64,000 nt of DNA from Alcanivorax profundi (GTDB lineage: Bacteria; Pseudomonadota; Gammaproteobacteria; Pseudomonadales; Alcanivoracaceae). Below the pieces are notes generated by a model. The model saw nothing but the letters and a program-made list of their open reading frames with translations, did no database searches and was not told the origin of the DNA. Location: positions 1 through 64,000 of the forward strand of contig NZ_QYYA01000004.1 in NCBI RefSeq assembly GCF_003597125.1, read 5' to 3'. Positions 40,661 to 49,198 of this stretch are shown piece after piece (the stretch's first letter is position 1; each line of letters begins with the position of its first letter). The translations under genes and the position numbers were made by a program.

Positions 40661-40691
40661 CATCGGGGCGGCCGGCCACGGCGCCCCGATG
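40661..40691 (+). terminator. Hairpin between the two desaturase paralogues
   Basis: CATCGGGGCG (40661-40670) pairs perfectly with CGCCCCGATG (40682-40691) around an 11-base loop, 6 bases after the first desaturase stop codon. A T-rich CTATTTATCCCCTTTTT follows some 4 bases later. It may attenuate read-through so that the two paralogues are unequally expressed. Confidence 0.5.
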
Positions 40692-40784
40692 ACACTATTT
40701 ATCCCCTTTTTGGCATTTTCCGCGCTTAACTTTCTTTCCCGTTCAGTAAACACTGTGTATCTGGACCATGCAGGAGACTGCCCA

Positions 40785-41663
40785 ATGACGACAACAACCG
40801 AAGCAGAAGAACTCAAGACACTGGCCAAACTGAAGGTATCGCCGAAGTTTGCCTGGCCAACCATTGCCCTGATGGTGCTGTCCCATGCGGCCAACATCAG
40901 CAGCTGGATCATGGTCATCGGGGGCTACTGGCCTGCCTGGGTCGGCCTGGTGATCAACAGCATCGCCGGCTATGTCATGTTCACTCCTGCCCACGAATCC
41001 ATTCATCGTGCCGCAGCGCAGAAATCAGAACACAACGACCTTATCCTCTCCATTGCCACCTTTGTGGCGGTGCCGTTTGGCAAAGGCAAGTTGTTCCGCA
41101 TCATGCACATGCACCACCACCGCTTTGCCAATGATCCGGAAAAAGATCCGGATCACTGGATGGCCAGCAGTCTGTGGACCATGCCACTATGGGGTTTCTG
41201 GCCCTTCATTTACCTGATCAACTTCATGCGCAATCCGGAAAAGCTGCCCAATGTGGCCATGTCCGAAATCCGCCGTGAACTGATTGTCGCCGGCATTGCC
41301 CTGACCGCCCTGTTCATCTGGCAACCCTACGTGACCCTGATGCTGTGGCTGATCCCGTCCTACTTCTCGTTCTTTCTGATGTGTCTGGTGTTCATGGTGC
41401 TGCCGCACTACCCGCATACCGGCCGCCAGGACGTGGACCCGAATACCACCTCGCTGATGCGCATGGGCAAGGAATGGTTGCTGACCCCGATCCTGATGTA
41501 CCAGAACTACCACCTGGTTCATCACCTGTACCCCACCGTACCGTTCTACCGGTATGGAAAAGTGTGGAAAGCCCGCGAGGCTTACCACCGCAAACACTCT
41601 GGCAGCATGATTATTGGCCCCTTTGATCTGGGCCCGAAAGACCAGCCCGGCGACGCCGCCTGA
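40785..41663 (+). CDS. Membrane fatty acid desaturase/hydroxylase, second paralogue
   Basis: A 292-residue protein from ATG 40785. It is strongly similar along its whole length to the preceding gene (shared 'NSIAGY.MFTPAHE.IHRAAAQKS', 'FVAVPFGKGKLFR', 'DPDHWMASSLWTMPLWG' and 'VPFYRYGKVWKAREA'), so the pair arose by tandem duplication. All three histidine boxes are intact (HESIH, HMHHHRF and VHHLYP). Differences concentrate in the N-terminal 40 residues and the segment after the second box (IYLINFMRNPEKLPNVAMSEIRRELI), which may change substrate specificity. It lies 13 bases before the SDR start. Confidence 0.88.
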   Translation: MTTTTEAEELKTLAKLKVSPKFAWPTIALMVLSHAANISSWIMVIGGYWPAWVGLVINSIAGYVMFTPAHESIHRAAAQKSEHNDLILSIATFVAVPFGKGKLFRIMHMHHHRFANDPEKDPDHWMASSLWTMPLWGFWPFIYLINFMRNPEKLPNVAMSEIRRELIVAGIALTALFIWQPYVTLMLWLIPSYFSFFLMCLVFMVLPHYPHTGRQDVDPNTTSLMRMGKEWLLTPILMYQNYHLVHHLYPTVPFYRYGKVWKAREAYHRKHSGSMIIGPFDLGPKDQPGDAA

Positions 41664-41676
41664 CAGGAGCACAACA

Positions 41677-42480
41677 ATGACAAAAACCGTACTGATCACC
41701 GGCGGCGCCGGCGGCATTGGCCGTGAATTCTGCAAGCTGTTCAACAACGATGGCTACAATATCGTGGTCTTCAGCCTGCTGCAGGACGAACTGGATCAGC
41801 TGGGTAACGACCTGAAAGCCCAGCGCAACGATGTGGTTTACCACGGCGTGCAGATGGACCTGTCCCAACCGGATGCCGCCGAGCGCATCGTGCAATGGCT
41901 GGACCAGGAAAACATCACCCTGGACGTGCTGGTCAACAACGTGGGCTTCGGCATGATGGGCGAGCACGTTGAGCAGGACACCCGGAAACTGGAGCGCATG
42001 CTCACCCTCAACAATATTCTGCTCAGCAAACTGTGCATGCTGGTAGGCGCCAAAATGAAGGCTCGCGGCCAGGGCAAGATTATGAACATCGGTTCCCTCG
42101 CCGGGTTCTGCCCGATGCCTTTCTTTGCCGCCTACAGCGCCAGCAAGGCATTCGTGATCAACCTCAGCGCCTCCCTGCAGGAAGAGCTCAAACCCTATGG
42201 CGTGCAGGTCACCTGCTTCTGCCCCAGCACCACCAAGACGGCCTTCCTGGATACCGCCCAAAGCGCACACAAGTCGTCCAGCGGCATCACCCAATTCGTC
42301 TCCGCGCAGATCGCCACCCCGGAAGAGGTGGCCGCTGCCGGCTACAAGGCCCTCAATGCCGGTAAGCGTTACGCCCTGCCCGGCCTGTCCGTTACCCTGC
42401 AAAGCATCTGGATCCGCATGATGCCACTGCGGGCAATGGCCAGTTTTGTTTATAAGCAGTCGGTCAATAAAAGCAGTTAA
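41677..42480 (+). CDS. Second short-chain dehydrogenase of the lipid cluster
   Basis: A 267-residue SDR from ATG 41677 (CAGGAG upstream). It has 'TVLITGGAGGIGREFCKLF' (TGxxxGIG), 'LDVLVNNVGFGMMG' (NNVG rather than NNAG), 'MNIGSLAGF' (Ser) and 'YSASKAFVINLS' (YxxxK). It belongs to the 20beta-HSD/DltE-like SDR cluster acting on acyl or steroid-like substrates. It is the last gene of the desaturase operon and ends 1 base before a compact inverted-repeat element. It is not a paralogue of the SDR at 35699 in any obvious sense. Confidence 0.88.
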   Translation: MTKTVLITGGAGGIGREFCKLFNNDGYNIVVFSLLQDELDQLGNDLKAQRNDVVYHGVQMDLSQPDAAERIVQWLDQENITLDVLVNNVGFGMMGEHVEQDTRKLERMLTLNNILLSKLCMLVGAKMKARGQGKIMNIGSLAGFCPMPFFAAYSASKAFVINLSASLQEELKPYGVQVTCFCPSTTKTAFLDTAQSAHKSSSGITQFVSAQIATPEEVAAAGYKALNAGKRYALPGLSVTLQSIWIRMMPLRAMASFVYKQSVNKSS

Positions 42481-42539
42481 CAGTGAATAGTTAATAGTTA
42501 ACAGCTGCGCGGGGGAGGCATGCCTGTCCCGCAACCACA

Positions 42540-42573
42540 GAGGCCGCGCCCGGACATTGGGCGCGGCCTCTTT
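42540..42573 (+). terminator. Terminator hairpin of the desaturase-SDR operon
   Basis: GAGGCCGCGCCC (42540-42551) pairs perfectly with GGGCGCGGCCTC (42559-42570), followed by TTTC. Confidence 0.7.
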
Positions 42574-42703
42574 CGTTGGAAAACCTTTTGGAGCAGTAGG
42601 GGCCGCGATGCGAGGGTTGCGCATTGCGAAAGGCAAAGGGAAAACCTACCGTCTGCGTGCCTTGGGGTTGGCCCTTCACACTTGCTGCTCGTTCCTGCAA
42701 ACG

Positions 42704-42736
42704 AAAGAGGCCGCGCCCAAGCCTGGGCGCGGCCTC
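42704..42736 (-). terminator. Terminator hairpin of the TRAP operon
   Basis: On the minus strand, GAGGCCGCGCCC (42736-42725) pairs with GGGCGCGGCCTC (42718-42707), followed by TTTC. It is the mirror image of the hairpin at 42540. Confidence 0.7.
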
Positions 42737-42805
42737 GATACTTTCTGTGACCACCACGCGTTTCACGCGCCGCTATTCACTGTTAACTGTTAACTATTCA
42801 CTGCC

Positions 42806-44110
42806 TTACCGAACCAACCACAAACTCAACTGCGGAATATAGGTAATCATCAACAGCGCCACGATCAGTACCAACATGAACGGAATCGTGGAGGCGAACA
42901 GTTCGGTGACTTTCTTCTTGAAGCGATAGCTGGCGATGAACAGGTTCATGCCTACCGGCGGAGTGATGTAACCGATCTGCATGTTGGCCACAAAGATCAC
43001 ACCCAGATGCACCGGATCGATGCCGTAGCGCAGGGCCACCGGCAGGATCAGCGGCACCATGATCACCAGTGCCGCGAAGATATCCAGCAACGCCCCCAGC
43101 AGCAGCAGCAGGATGTTGAGCAGAATCAGGAAGGTGATCTTGCTCTCCACGTGGGTCTGAATCAGGGTGAACAGCTGCTCGGGCACCCCGGCGTAAACCA
43201 GGTAATCGGTGAAGGCCAGGGCCACCGCCAGGATCAGCAGAATACCCCCTACCATGATCATGGAATCACGCATGATCGACGGCAATTTACGCAGCGAAAT
43301 TTCCTTGTACAGGAACACCTCCGCCACCAGCACATACAGGGCCGTGACCGCGGCGGCTTCACTGACCACCAGGAAGCCAGAGAAGATACCGCCCAACACC
43401 ACCAGCGGCAGCGGCAGCTCCCAGCGGGCTTCCCACAGGGCATCCACCAGCTCACGAAAATCAAACGGCTGACGCGGCACCGCCTTGCCATTCATGGCCG
43501 AGCCACGGGTTGCCCATACGCAGTAGCCATACAACAGCACGATCATCAGCAGGGCAGGCACCAGCCCCGCCAGGTACAGATCCACAATTTCTACCGAAGG
43601 CATATCCAGCTGCTGGGACATCTGCTGGGCAATAATGCCGTAGATCAACAACGGAACCGACGGCACCAGCAACAGGCCAAGACTACCTGATGAGGTAACC
43701 AGGCCAAGGCTGAACTTTTCCGGATAATTACCTTTCACCAGCGCCGGCAACAACAAGGCGCCGAGAGCCACGATGGTGACACCGGAACCGCCGGTCAGGG
43801 CGGTAAAGAAGGCACAGGCAATCAGTGACACAAAGGCCATGCCACCGGGCATCCAGCCAAAGGCCGCCTGGCTCAGGCGGAGCATGCGGTCGGCGGTTTT
43901 CGACTCACTCAACAGGAAACCGGCAAAGGTGAACAATGGCAACGCCATCAGCACCACGGAATTGCTGAGCTGGTAGATATCGATATGAAGCACGGCCAGC
44001 TCGATTTCCAGGGTGTAAAACCCGAGAGCCGCCGCACCCAGAATAATCGCGTACAGGGGCGCGCCCATCAGGGCCAGCACCACCAGCAAAATTATCGCTG
44101 CGGTAATCAT
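42806..44110 (-). CDS. dctM: TRAP transporter large membrane subunit
   Basis: A 434-residue protein with about 12 membrane segments. It has the DctM features 'ALPLFTFAGFLLSESKTADRM', 'GGSGVTIVALGALLLPALVKGNY' and 'LLGALLDIFAALVIMVPLILPVALRYGIDPVHLGVIFVANMQIGYITPPVGMNLF', the last a strongly conserved Na+/substrate region. It forms the transport core for an organic acid with DctQ, driven by the ion gradient. Its ATG overlaps the DctQ stop by 4 bases. It is the last gene of the operon and ends at the mirror-image terminator. Confidence 0.93.
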   Translation of the reverse strand: MITAAIILLVVLALMGAPLYAIILGAAALGFYTLEIELAVLHIDIYQLSNSVVLMALPLFTFAGFLLSESKTADRMLRLSQAAFGWMPGGMAFVSLIACAFFTALTGGSGVTIVALGALLLPALVKGNYPEKFSLGLVTSSGSLGLLLVPSVPLLIYGIIAQQMSQQLDMPSVEIVDLYLAGLVPALLMIVLLYGYCVWATRGSAMNGKAVPRQPFDFRELVDALWEARWELPLPLVVLGGIFSGFLVVSEAAAVTALYVLVAEVFLYKEISLRKLPSIMRDSMIMVGGILLILAVALAFTDYLVYAGVPEQLFTLIQTHVESKITFLILLNILLLLLGALLDIFAALVIMVPLILPVALRYGIDPVHLGVIFVANMQIGYITPPVGMNLFIASYRFKKKVTELFASTIPFMLVLIVALLMITYIPQLSLWLVR

Positions 44111-44613
44111 GCCACCGGCTCCTGCAGTTTCGGCCGCTTACCGATCAGGCCCAGCGCAAACAACACCACATAACGCACCGCCATCACGGAAAAACCCACG
44201 GGGATAATGGCCTGCAACAGCCAGCTCGGGACACTGCCAAATGCGGGGGTCGCATACTCGTATTCCTCGATCACGAACCCCACGCTATACCAGGCCACCA
44301 GCACGCAAATGAACGCCGTAAACAGGTCCACAGCGACGGTCAGGAAGGGGTGATACTTTTCCGGTAGAAGAGCGGAGGCCACATCGATACGAATATGCTC
44401 GTCATTTCTGGAAGCAATCATCGCCCCCAACAGGCCGATCCATAACACGGCATTTTGTAGTAGTGGTTCAATCCAGATCAGGCTGGTGCCAAAGAAATTT
44501 CGCAGAATGATCTGCGCCACCGCCAGCAGGATCATAAACAAAAGGACGGCCACGATAAGGCCGTCCTCGAGTTGATGCAGAAAGCGGTGCAAACCGCGTA
44601 GCAACCCAGCCAT
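44107..44613 (-). CDS. dctQ: TRAP transporter small membrane subunit
   Basis: A 168-residue protein with four membrane segments. The family pattern is 'LLFMILLAVAQIILRNFFGTSLIWIEPLLQNAVLWIGLLGAMIASRNDEHIRID'. It stabilises DctM and contacts the binding protein. Its start shares one base with the DctP stop and its end overlaps DctM, so the three are translationally coupled. Confidence 0.92.
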   Translation of the reverse strand: MAGLLRGLHRFLHQLEDGLIVAVLLFMILLAVAQIILRNFFGTSLIWIEPLLQNAVLWIGLLGAMIASRNDEHIRIDVASALLPEKYHPFLTVAVDLFTAFICVLVAWYSVGFVIEEYEYATPAFGSVPSWLLQAIIPVGFSVMAVRYVVLFALGLIGKRPKLQEPVA

Positions 44614-45602
44614 TACTGACCTGCGCGCTGCTTGGCGAGAATTCCGTTAAGGCGATCAAGCATGTCTTGGCTGACTTCGCCCTCTTCTACCAACTCGGCA
44701 GTGGCACGATCGGCGTAGTCTTTCCATTCAGCACGCTGGTCTTCTGTTGGTTGAACCACCTCAAGCCCCTGTTGTTGCACGGCCTGGAAGGCGCTCAGAT
44801 TTTCCTTGCGGCTTTCGGTATCCAGCGTATCGAAGGTCGCACCCAACACGTCACGCACGACTTTCTGATCTTCCGGGCTGATACGCTTGAAGTATTTTTC
44901 GTGAATACCCAATAGGCCGAAGGTGTACAGTAATGGCATATCGGTGACGTAGTTCACCCGCGAGTACCACTGCAAGGTCAGTGCTGCCACTGGCGGCGCC
45001 GCGAAGGCATTGATGGCACCGGTCTGCAGGGACGTCAGCACAGCACCGATGTTCAGCATGATCGGCGACAATTCAAAGGCCTTGGACGCCTTGGCAGATG
45101 CTTCATCATTGGCTGGCAGCCACAGTTTCTGGTCACGCAGGTCATCCAGGCTTTTTACCGGGTTTTCCGACATGACGTAGGCAAAGCCACCATCCACCAG
45201 ACCGAAGCTGACCCAGCCGCCCTGTTCCAGACCCTGCTCGATCACCGGGTCCAGTTCCGCACGCACCGCATCCACTTCATCGTAATTGTTGAAGGCCAGT
45301 GGCACGTTGAGAATCTGGCTATCCTTGTAGGCCGAGGCAAAGGCCCCGCCTTGGGCGATCATGCCATGCAGCTGGCCGATGCGGATCTTGCGCTCCACTG
45401 CCCGGTCATCGCCCATCACCCCACCGGGGTAGATCTTGAGCTTCACGCGGCCCTCAGTCTTGTCGGCAATCTCCTTGCCGGCATTTTTCAGACCGGTGAC
45501 GATAGTCGTGCCGTCCGGGTACAGGGTGGAAATCTTCAGCGTGGTGGCGGCGCTAGCCACCAGCGGCAGCAAGGCCACCAGTACAGTCGCGAGACGCAAC
45601 AT
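44613..45602 (-). CDS. dctP: TRAP transporter periplasmic binding protein
   Basis: A 329-residue protein with a signal peptide (MLRLATVLVALLPLVASA). It has the DctP fold: 'TLKISTLYPDGTTIVTGLKNAGKEIADKTEGRVKLKIYPGGVMGDDRAVERKIRIGQLHG', then 'GVDGG..KSLDDLRDQKLWLPANDEASAKASKAFE' and 'ALTSLQTGAINAFAAPPVAALTLQWYSRVNY'. The usual carboxylate-binding Arg lies in the KLWLP-type region. The ligand is probably a small organic acid but cannot be named. It lies 9 bases after tatT and starts the DctPQM order. Confidence 0.92.
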   Translation of the reverse strand: MLRLATVLVALLPLVASAATTLKISTLYPDGTTIVTGLKNAGKEIADKTEGRVKLKIYPGGVMGDDRAVERKIRIGQLHGMIAQGGAFASAYKDSQILNVPLAFNNYDEVDAVRAELDPVIEQGLEQGGWVSFGLVDGGFAYVMSENPVKSLDDLRDQKLWLPANDEASAKASKAFELSPIMLNIGAVLTSLQTGAINAFAAPPVAALTLQWYSRVNYVTDMPLLYTFGLLGIHEKYFKRISPEDQKVVRDVLGATFDTLDTESRKENLSAFQAVQQQGLEVVQPTEDQRAEWKDYADRATAELVEEGEVSQDMLDRLNGILAKQRAGQ

Positions 45603-45611
45603 AATTAACTC

Positions 45612-46484
45612 CTAGAAATAGTCATCGGCGTCGGCAAGCAGGGCCTTGGCCTGCTCCTGCGCGTAGGTATTTTGCAGGGTCAGGCCATGAACGTTCGGGT
45701 CGGCCTCCAGCACCGCCTTGAGAAGGCGGTCATGCAATTCGCGGTCGAATACCAGGCGGGCATACTTTTCAGCATAGAGCACTGGCGCCAGCAGATTCTT
45801 GCCTTCCGACAGGCTCATGGCCTGCTCGAAATGGGCTTTGGCCACCTCAGGCTTGCCGCCCAGCGAGGCCGGCAGAATGCTGTTAAGCACGCCCAGGTAC
45901 ATGTGTGCCTGACCGTACTGGTAGCCTTCTTCCAGCTCGGTCACACGCTTCATGGTGGCTTCGACACGGCCCAGTTCGGCTACAGCGTTCCAGTCGCTGG
46001 TATTCTGCTGGATATAGCCGGCCCAGGCTCCACCCAGGGTAAACAGGACAGGCACATCGCCCTTGCCTGCCTCGGCCAACAGGGCCTCGTATTCCGGCAC
46101 GCTGAGGCTGCGCAGATCGCAATAATCCCCATCGTGGGCACAGGCCGCCCGGAAAGCATAATTCAGGGCCTTGTTACTCAGCTTGCGGGCACGGGTCGGA
46201 TCTTCCACAAACAGGCCGGCATAGGCGCCATAAAGGTCCGCACCGCTGGCCAGCAAGGATTCGCTGTCCGGCCAGTTTTCGATCAGCCCATCGACCATCA
46301 ACAGGTAGGTCGGCAGGCCGTCCTCGACCAGCTGCAGATCATTGTTGTTGAGTACCCCGTAAGGCAGGTTGTCATCGACTCGGGCCAGAGAGCAGCCCTG
46401 TAGCGCAAGTATCGCTACGCAAAAAAGTGAAGGGACCAACCCGGGGAGGAAGCGCCACTGCATAGGTCGCCGGTATCCTTTCAT
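45612..46484 (-). CDS. TatT lipoprotein, TRAP transporter-associated TPR protein
   Basis: A 290-residue lipoprotein (lipobox 'ILALQGC', Cys near 31; ATG 46463 is an alternative start). All-alpha, with helical repeat stretches such as 'ASGADLYGAYAGLFVEDPTRARKLSNKALNYAFRAAC' and 'AHFEQAMSLSEGKNLLAPVLYAEKYARLVFD'. It matches the TatT family, whose best-known member (Treponema Tp0956) forms a trimer with the binding protein and probably hands over ligands at or near the outer membrane. It is the first gene of the TRAP operon, as in other tatT-dctPQM loci. Confidence 0.85.
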   Translation of the reverse strand: MKGYRRPMQWRFLPGLVPSLFCVAILALQGCSLARVDDNLPYGVLNNNDLQLVEDGLPTYLLMVDGLIENWPDSESLLASGADLYGAYAGLFVEDPTRARKLSNKALNYAFRAACAHDGDYCDLRSLSVPEYEALLAEAGKGDVPVLFTLGGAWAGYIQQNTSDWNAVAELGRVEATMKRVTELEEGYQYGQAHMYLGVLNSILPASLGGKPEVAKAHFEQAMSLSEGKNLLAPVLYAEKYARLVFDRELHDRLLKAVLEADPNVHGLTLQNTYAQEQAKALLADADDYF

Positions 46485-46535
46485 TATTGTGACCGATTGT
46501 TTTGGCTGTCTTTATAGCAGCCCACCGGGGCTAAC

Positions 46536-47357
46536 TCAAACACGCGCATGGCTCTTTCCCCGTGCCATCAGGCCAAAAATGCCACCCAACAGGCAGCCAC
46601 TGACCAGCCCGGCCAAATGGGCGGCGTTGGCCACCACAGACGACAGCCCCACAAAGCAGATCACCATCCACGCCAGCATGAACAGGACGATTTCCCGGCG
46701 CAGGGCATAGCCGGCGCCCGGGTTGAGGCGCCCGTAAATCCACAGGTAACCCAGCAACCCATACACCACTCCAGACAGCCCGCCGAACAGGGGCCCACTG
46801 TGAAGGAATTGCGCCACATTGGAGATCCCTGCCGTCACCAGGGTCACCAGTAACAGCTGGGCCGAAGACTGGTGACGCTCAATCAATCGCCCCAGATCTG
46901 CCCACCACAACAGGTTGAAAATGATATGCAGAATGGAAAAGTGCAGCAGCATGGGGGTAATCAGGCGCCAGGGCTGGCTGGCCAGCCCTTCCAGGGACGA
47001 AGGGAACAACAGGGCACGGTACACCCCGTCGCCGAGCAGATACGGGGTCAGGAAAATGGCCACGCACAGCACCAGACCGGTTTTGGTCACCCAGCCCATG
47101 CTGGCCAGCCAACCGCCGGACAGCAATGGCTGGGGCTGCCCGGTCAGGGGCTCCAGCGGCTGGCGTCCCTGGCCTCGCTTGAGATCCGCGATCAACTCTT
47201 CGGTAAGCTGACGGGCATGGGGGTACTGCCCGGGGTCCGGGATCACCAGCACACATTGCTCATCAGCTTCATGACGCTCCACCTGAAAACCATTGCGCGT
47301 CAGGGTGCGTTCGATCAGGTCTGCCAGCTCAGGCTGGGGTGTACGAATCAATTCCAT
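46536..47357 (-). CDS. Rhomboid-family intramembrane serine protease (GlpG-like)
   Basis: A 273-residue protein. About 85 residues of N-terminal cytoplasmic domain precede six membrane helices. The catalytic dyad is visible: Ser195 in 'FGGLSGVVYG' (GxSG) and His247 in 'NAAHLAGLVSG'. The amphipathic 'RLITPMLLHFSILHIIFNLLWWADLG' with the family His/Asn pattern is also present. It cleaves membrane proteins within the bilayer. It overlaps the aminopeptidase gene by 10 bases in a three-gene operon. It is longer than rhombosortases, the small rhomboids that process GlyGly-CTERM proteins, so a link to the trypsin at 56 kb is not assumed. Confidence 0.9.
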   Translation of the reverse strand: MELIRTPQPELADLIERTLTRNGFQVERHEADEQCVLVIPDPGQYPHARQLTEELIADLKRGQGRQPLEPLTGQPQPLLSGGWLASMGWVTKTGLVLCVAIFLTPYLLGDGVYRALLFPSSLEGLASQPWRLITPMLLHFSILHIIFNLLWWADLGRLIERHQSSAQLLLVTLVTAGISNVAQFLHSGPLFGGLSGVVYGLLGYLWIYGRLNPGAGYALRREIVLFMLAWMVICFVGLSSVVANAAHLAGLVSGCLLGGIFGLMARGKSHARV

Positions 47358-48397
47358 GCCAGCCCCTCCAGGGCCTGTTTGCGTTGTGTCGGGTTCAGGT
47401 CAGCCAGGTTATCCACCTGCTGCCAGAAACAGTCCCACTGCTGCTGGCACTGCGAAAACAGCCGGGCAAAGGCCGGCACATAGGCATTGTAATCACTGAC
47501 ACCGTTAAGCTGGGCATTGTTCAACGGCCCGTCGAAAAAACGCTGGTAGCCTTTCAGGCCCTCAATGCGCTCACGGTCTGCCGCGAAGCGCTGCCGAGCC
47601 TGCTGCTGGATACGGGCCTTTCCGGCGGCCAGTTTCTGTTCGTCACGCTCACGGGTATACAGCTCGTCCAGCGCCTCACGGGCATCGCCGATAATGGCCA
47701 GAAACGCCGCCTTTGCCCGATCCCGTTGAGGCCAATAATCGTCAGGCAGCGGCGCCTTTATGAAAGCAAAATATTGCACCGCTCCCTCTCGCCCCACCAT
47801 GGTGGCCAGAGATTCGTTAAAGCGGGTGTCACCCTTGATATAGATCCGGCGATGGACCAGCTCATGAATCAGCAGCTCAGCCAGGGAGGGCCGGGAGCGC
47901 TGAATCATCGGGGTGGTCAGCGGGTCAGCAAACCAGCCCAGCGTAGAATAGGCAATCGCACCGCCTACCCAGGTATCAAACCCTTCGTCCTGGAGCGCCG
48001 CCGCCTCACGGTCTGCCCGCTCGCGGTCAAAGTAGCCCCGGTAGCTGACACACCCTACCAGCGGGTAACACCAGGTTTTGGGGGTCAGTGACCAGCCCGG
48101 CGCGGCCAGCACATTCCAGACCACCGCCTCCTGCTCCAGCGACACATACTGGTGGTAGACATCCTCGGCCGGCAAATCCAGGTGGTTCCCCGCCCAGTTC
48201 ACCACCTGTTGACTGAATTGCAGTTGGCGCGCCACCGCCGGCGGTGTGTCAGGGTCCGCCAGCACCGAGTTCACCGGCTCGCGCTGGCTCATCAATGACC
48301 AATGCCCAGCGATCGCCTGGCGGTAATAACCCAGTTGGCAACCGGCCAACAGCCAGGCCAGCAAACAGAGAAGAAAAAAACGGTGGCCGCGTCGCAT
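47348..48397 (-). CDS. Putative aminopeptidase lipoprotein (Aminopep family)
   Basis: A 349-residue lipoprotein with lipobox 'AWLLAGC' (Cys near 20). The body has the zinc metallopeptidase motif 'IHELVHRRIYIKGDTRFNESLATMVGREG' (HExxH with a downstream Asn-Glu, giving the third ligand). The surrounding pattern 'GYYRQAIAGHWSLM' and 'TPKTWCYPLVGCVSYRGYFDRE' is characteristic of the PF10023-type aminopeptidase family. It is likely anchored at the inner or outer membrane facing the periplasm. It shares one base with the stop codon of the upstream EfpL gene and overlaps the rhomboid gene, so all three are coupled. Confidence 0.83.
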   Translation of the reverse strand: MRRGHRFFLLCLLAWLLAGCQLGYYRQAIAGHWSLMSQREPVNSVLADPDTPPAVARQLQFSQQVVNWAGNHLDLPAEDVYHQYVSLEQEAVVWNVLAAPGWSLTPKTWCYPLVGCVSYRGYFDRERADREAAALQDEGFDTWVGGAIAYSTLGWFADPLTTPMIQRSRPSLAELLIHELVHRRIYIKGDTRFNESLATMVGREGAVQYFAFIKAPLPDDYWPQRDRAKAAFLAIIGDAREALDELYTRERDEQKLAAGKARIQQQARQRFAADRERIEGLKGYQRFFDGPLNNAQLNGVSDYNAYVPAFARLFSQCQQQWDCFWQQVDNLADLNPTQRKQALEGLAWN

Positions 48398-48963
48398 CAG
48401 GCCCGTGACATGAACTTGCGTTCGGCGGTATTCACCCGCACCTTTTCGCCTTCCACAATGTACTCAGGCACCTGCACTACCAGGCCAGTGTTGAGGGTAG
48501 CCGGCTTGGTCCGGGCCGACGCTGACGCCGCTTTCATGGCCGGGGCCGTTTCGGTGACTTCCAGCACCACTGACGCCGGCAATTCGAGCCCGATAACCGC
48601 ATCGTCCACCTTCAGGGCCAGTACCCCTTCCGTGTCTTCGGTGATAAAGGCCAACTCGTCACTGATGTCATCCTGCTTGAGCAAGTATTGGGAAAAGTCC
48701 TCGTTGTCCATGAAGATGTAATCTTCGCCATCCACATAGGAAAACTGCACGGGACGACGCAACAACTCTACCGTGGTCACATCCTCATCACCCTTGAAAC
48801 GTTCTTCGAACTTGGGCCCGCCCCCCACTGCACTGGCCTTCACACGGTACAAGGTGGCAGCCCCACGGGCAGACGGGGACTGCACCTCGATCTGGCGAAT
48901 GGCATAGAGGGTGCCGTTGACTTCGATAACGTCGGATTTCTTGAGTTCGCTGGCGCGGGTCAT
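48397..48963 (-). CDS. yeiP: EF-P paralogue EfpL/YeiP
   Basis: A 188-residue protein from ATG 48963; a longer frame to 49020 lacks similarity. It has a KOW-like N-terminal domain with the tip loop '[11 protein letters not shown]' (Arg33 at the position of the EF-P lysine), then two OB-like domains, as in YeiP/EfpL. It helps ribosomes pass stalling polyproline and related motifs, without the lysyl modification enzymes needed by EF-P. It is the first gene of the operon with the aminopeptidase and rhomboid genes. No residue appears missing. Confidence 0.9.
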   Translation of the reverse strand: MTRASELKKSDVIEVNGTLYAIRQIEVQSPSARGAATLYRVKASAVGGGPKFEERFKGDEDVTTVELLRRPVQFSYVDGEDYIFMDNEDFSQYLLKQDDISDELAFITEDTEGVLALKVDDAVIGLELPASVVLEVTETAPAMKAASASARTKPATLNTGLVVQVPEYIVEGEKVRVNTAERKFMSRA

Positions 48964-49020
48964 GGGAGAGGCGTTCCTGAAATTTCGATGCGCCAATACT
49001 ACAACAAACACTCCGCACAA

Positions 49021-49198
49021 GCTTCACACCGGCACACCGGTGACCGCTCTGCCTATTTTGCAAGCATGCTCACACAAGGGGGAACTGTGGGGACGGTGGT
49101 TTCACCGCGAATGAAGGAGTATCGCGCTCGGACGGCCGCTCCCTGCTCAGCAATGGCAAGAATCCAATGTGGGAGCTGCCTGCAAGCGAAGCCTCTTG
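49021..49198. repeat. REP-like repeats between the EfpL operon and olsA
   Basis: This 178-bp stretch contains GGGGACGGTGGTTTCACCGCGAATG near 49090 and GTGGGAGCTGCCTGCAAGCGAA near 49170, both variants of the REP-type words seen at 1255, 1628 and 34103. No coding signal is present. Confidence 0.55.

Larger units (their letters stand above)
42481..42803. repeat. Inverted-repeat element carrying two facing hairpins, filling a convergent gap
   Basis: The segment is bounded by an inverted repeat of about 24 bp: CAGTGAATAGTTAAtAG.. at 42481-42504 and its complement at 42780-42803, one mismatch. Inside are two hairpins with the same 12-bp stem GAGGCCGCGCCC, at 42540-42570 on the plus strand and 42707-42736, the second ending in TTTC when read on the minus strand. 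The whole 323 bp exactly fills the space between the convergent SDR and DctM stop codons. Part of its left arm (TAACAGTGAAT..GCTGCGCGG) recurs at about 50955, so it is a member of a dispersed family. Confidence 0.75.

Noticed and set aside
46536-47357. Rhombosortase partner of the GlyGly-CTERM-like protease
   Set aside because: The protein is GlpG-like, with an 85-residue N-terminal domain and 273 residues; rhombosortases are shorter, so the link was not claimed.
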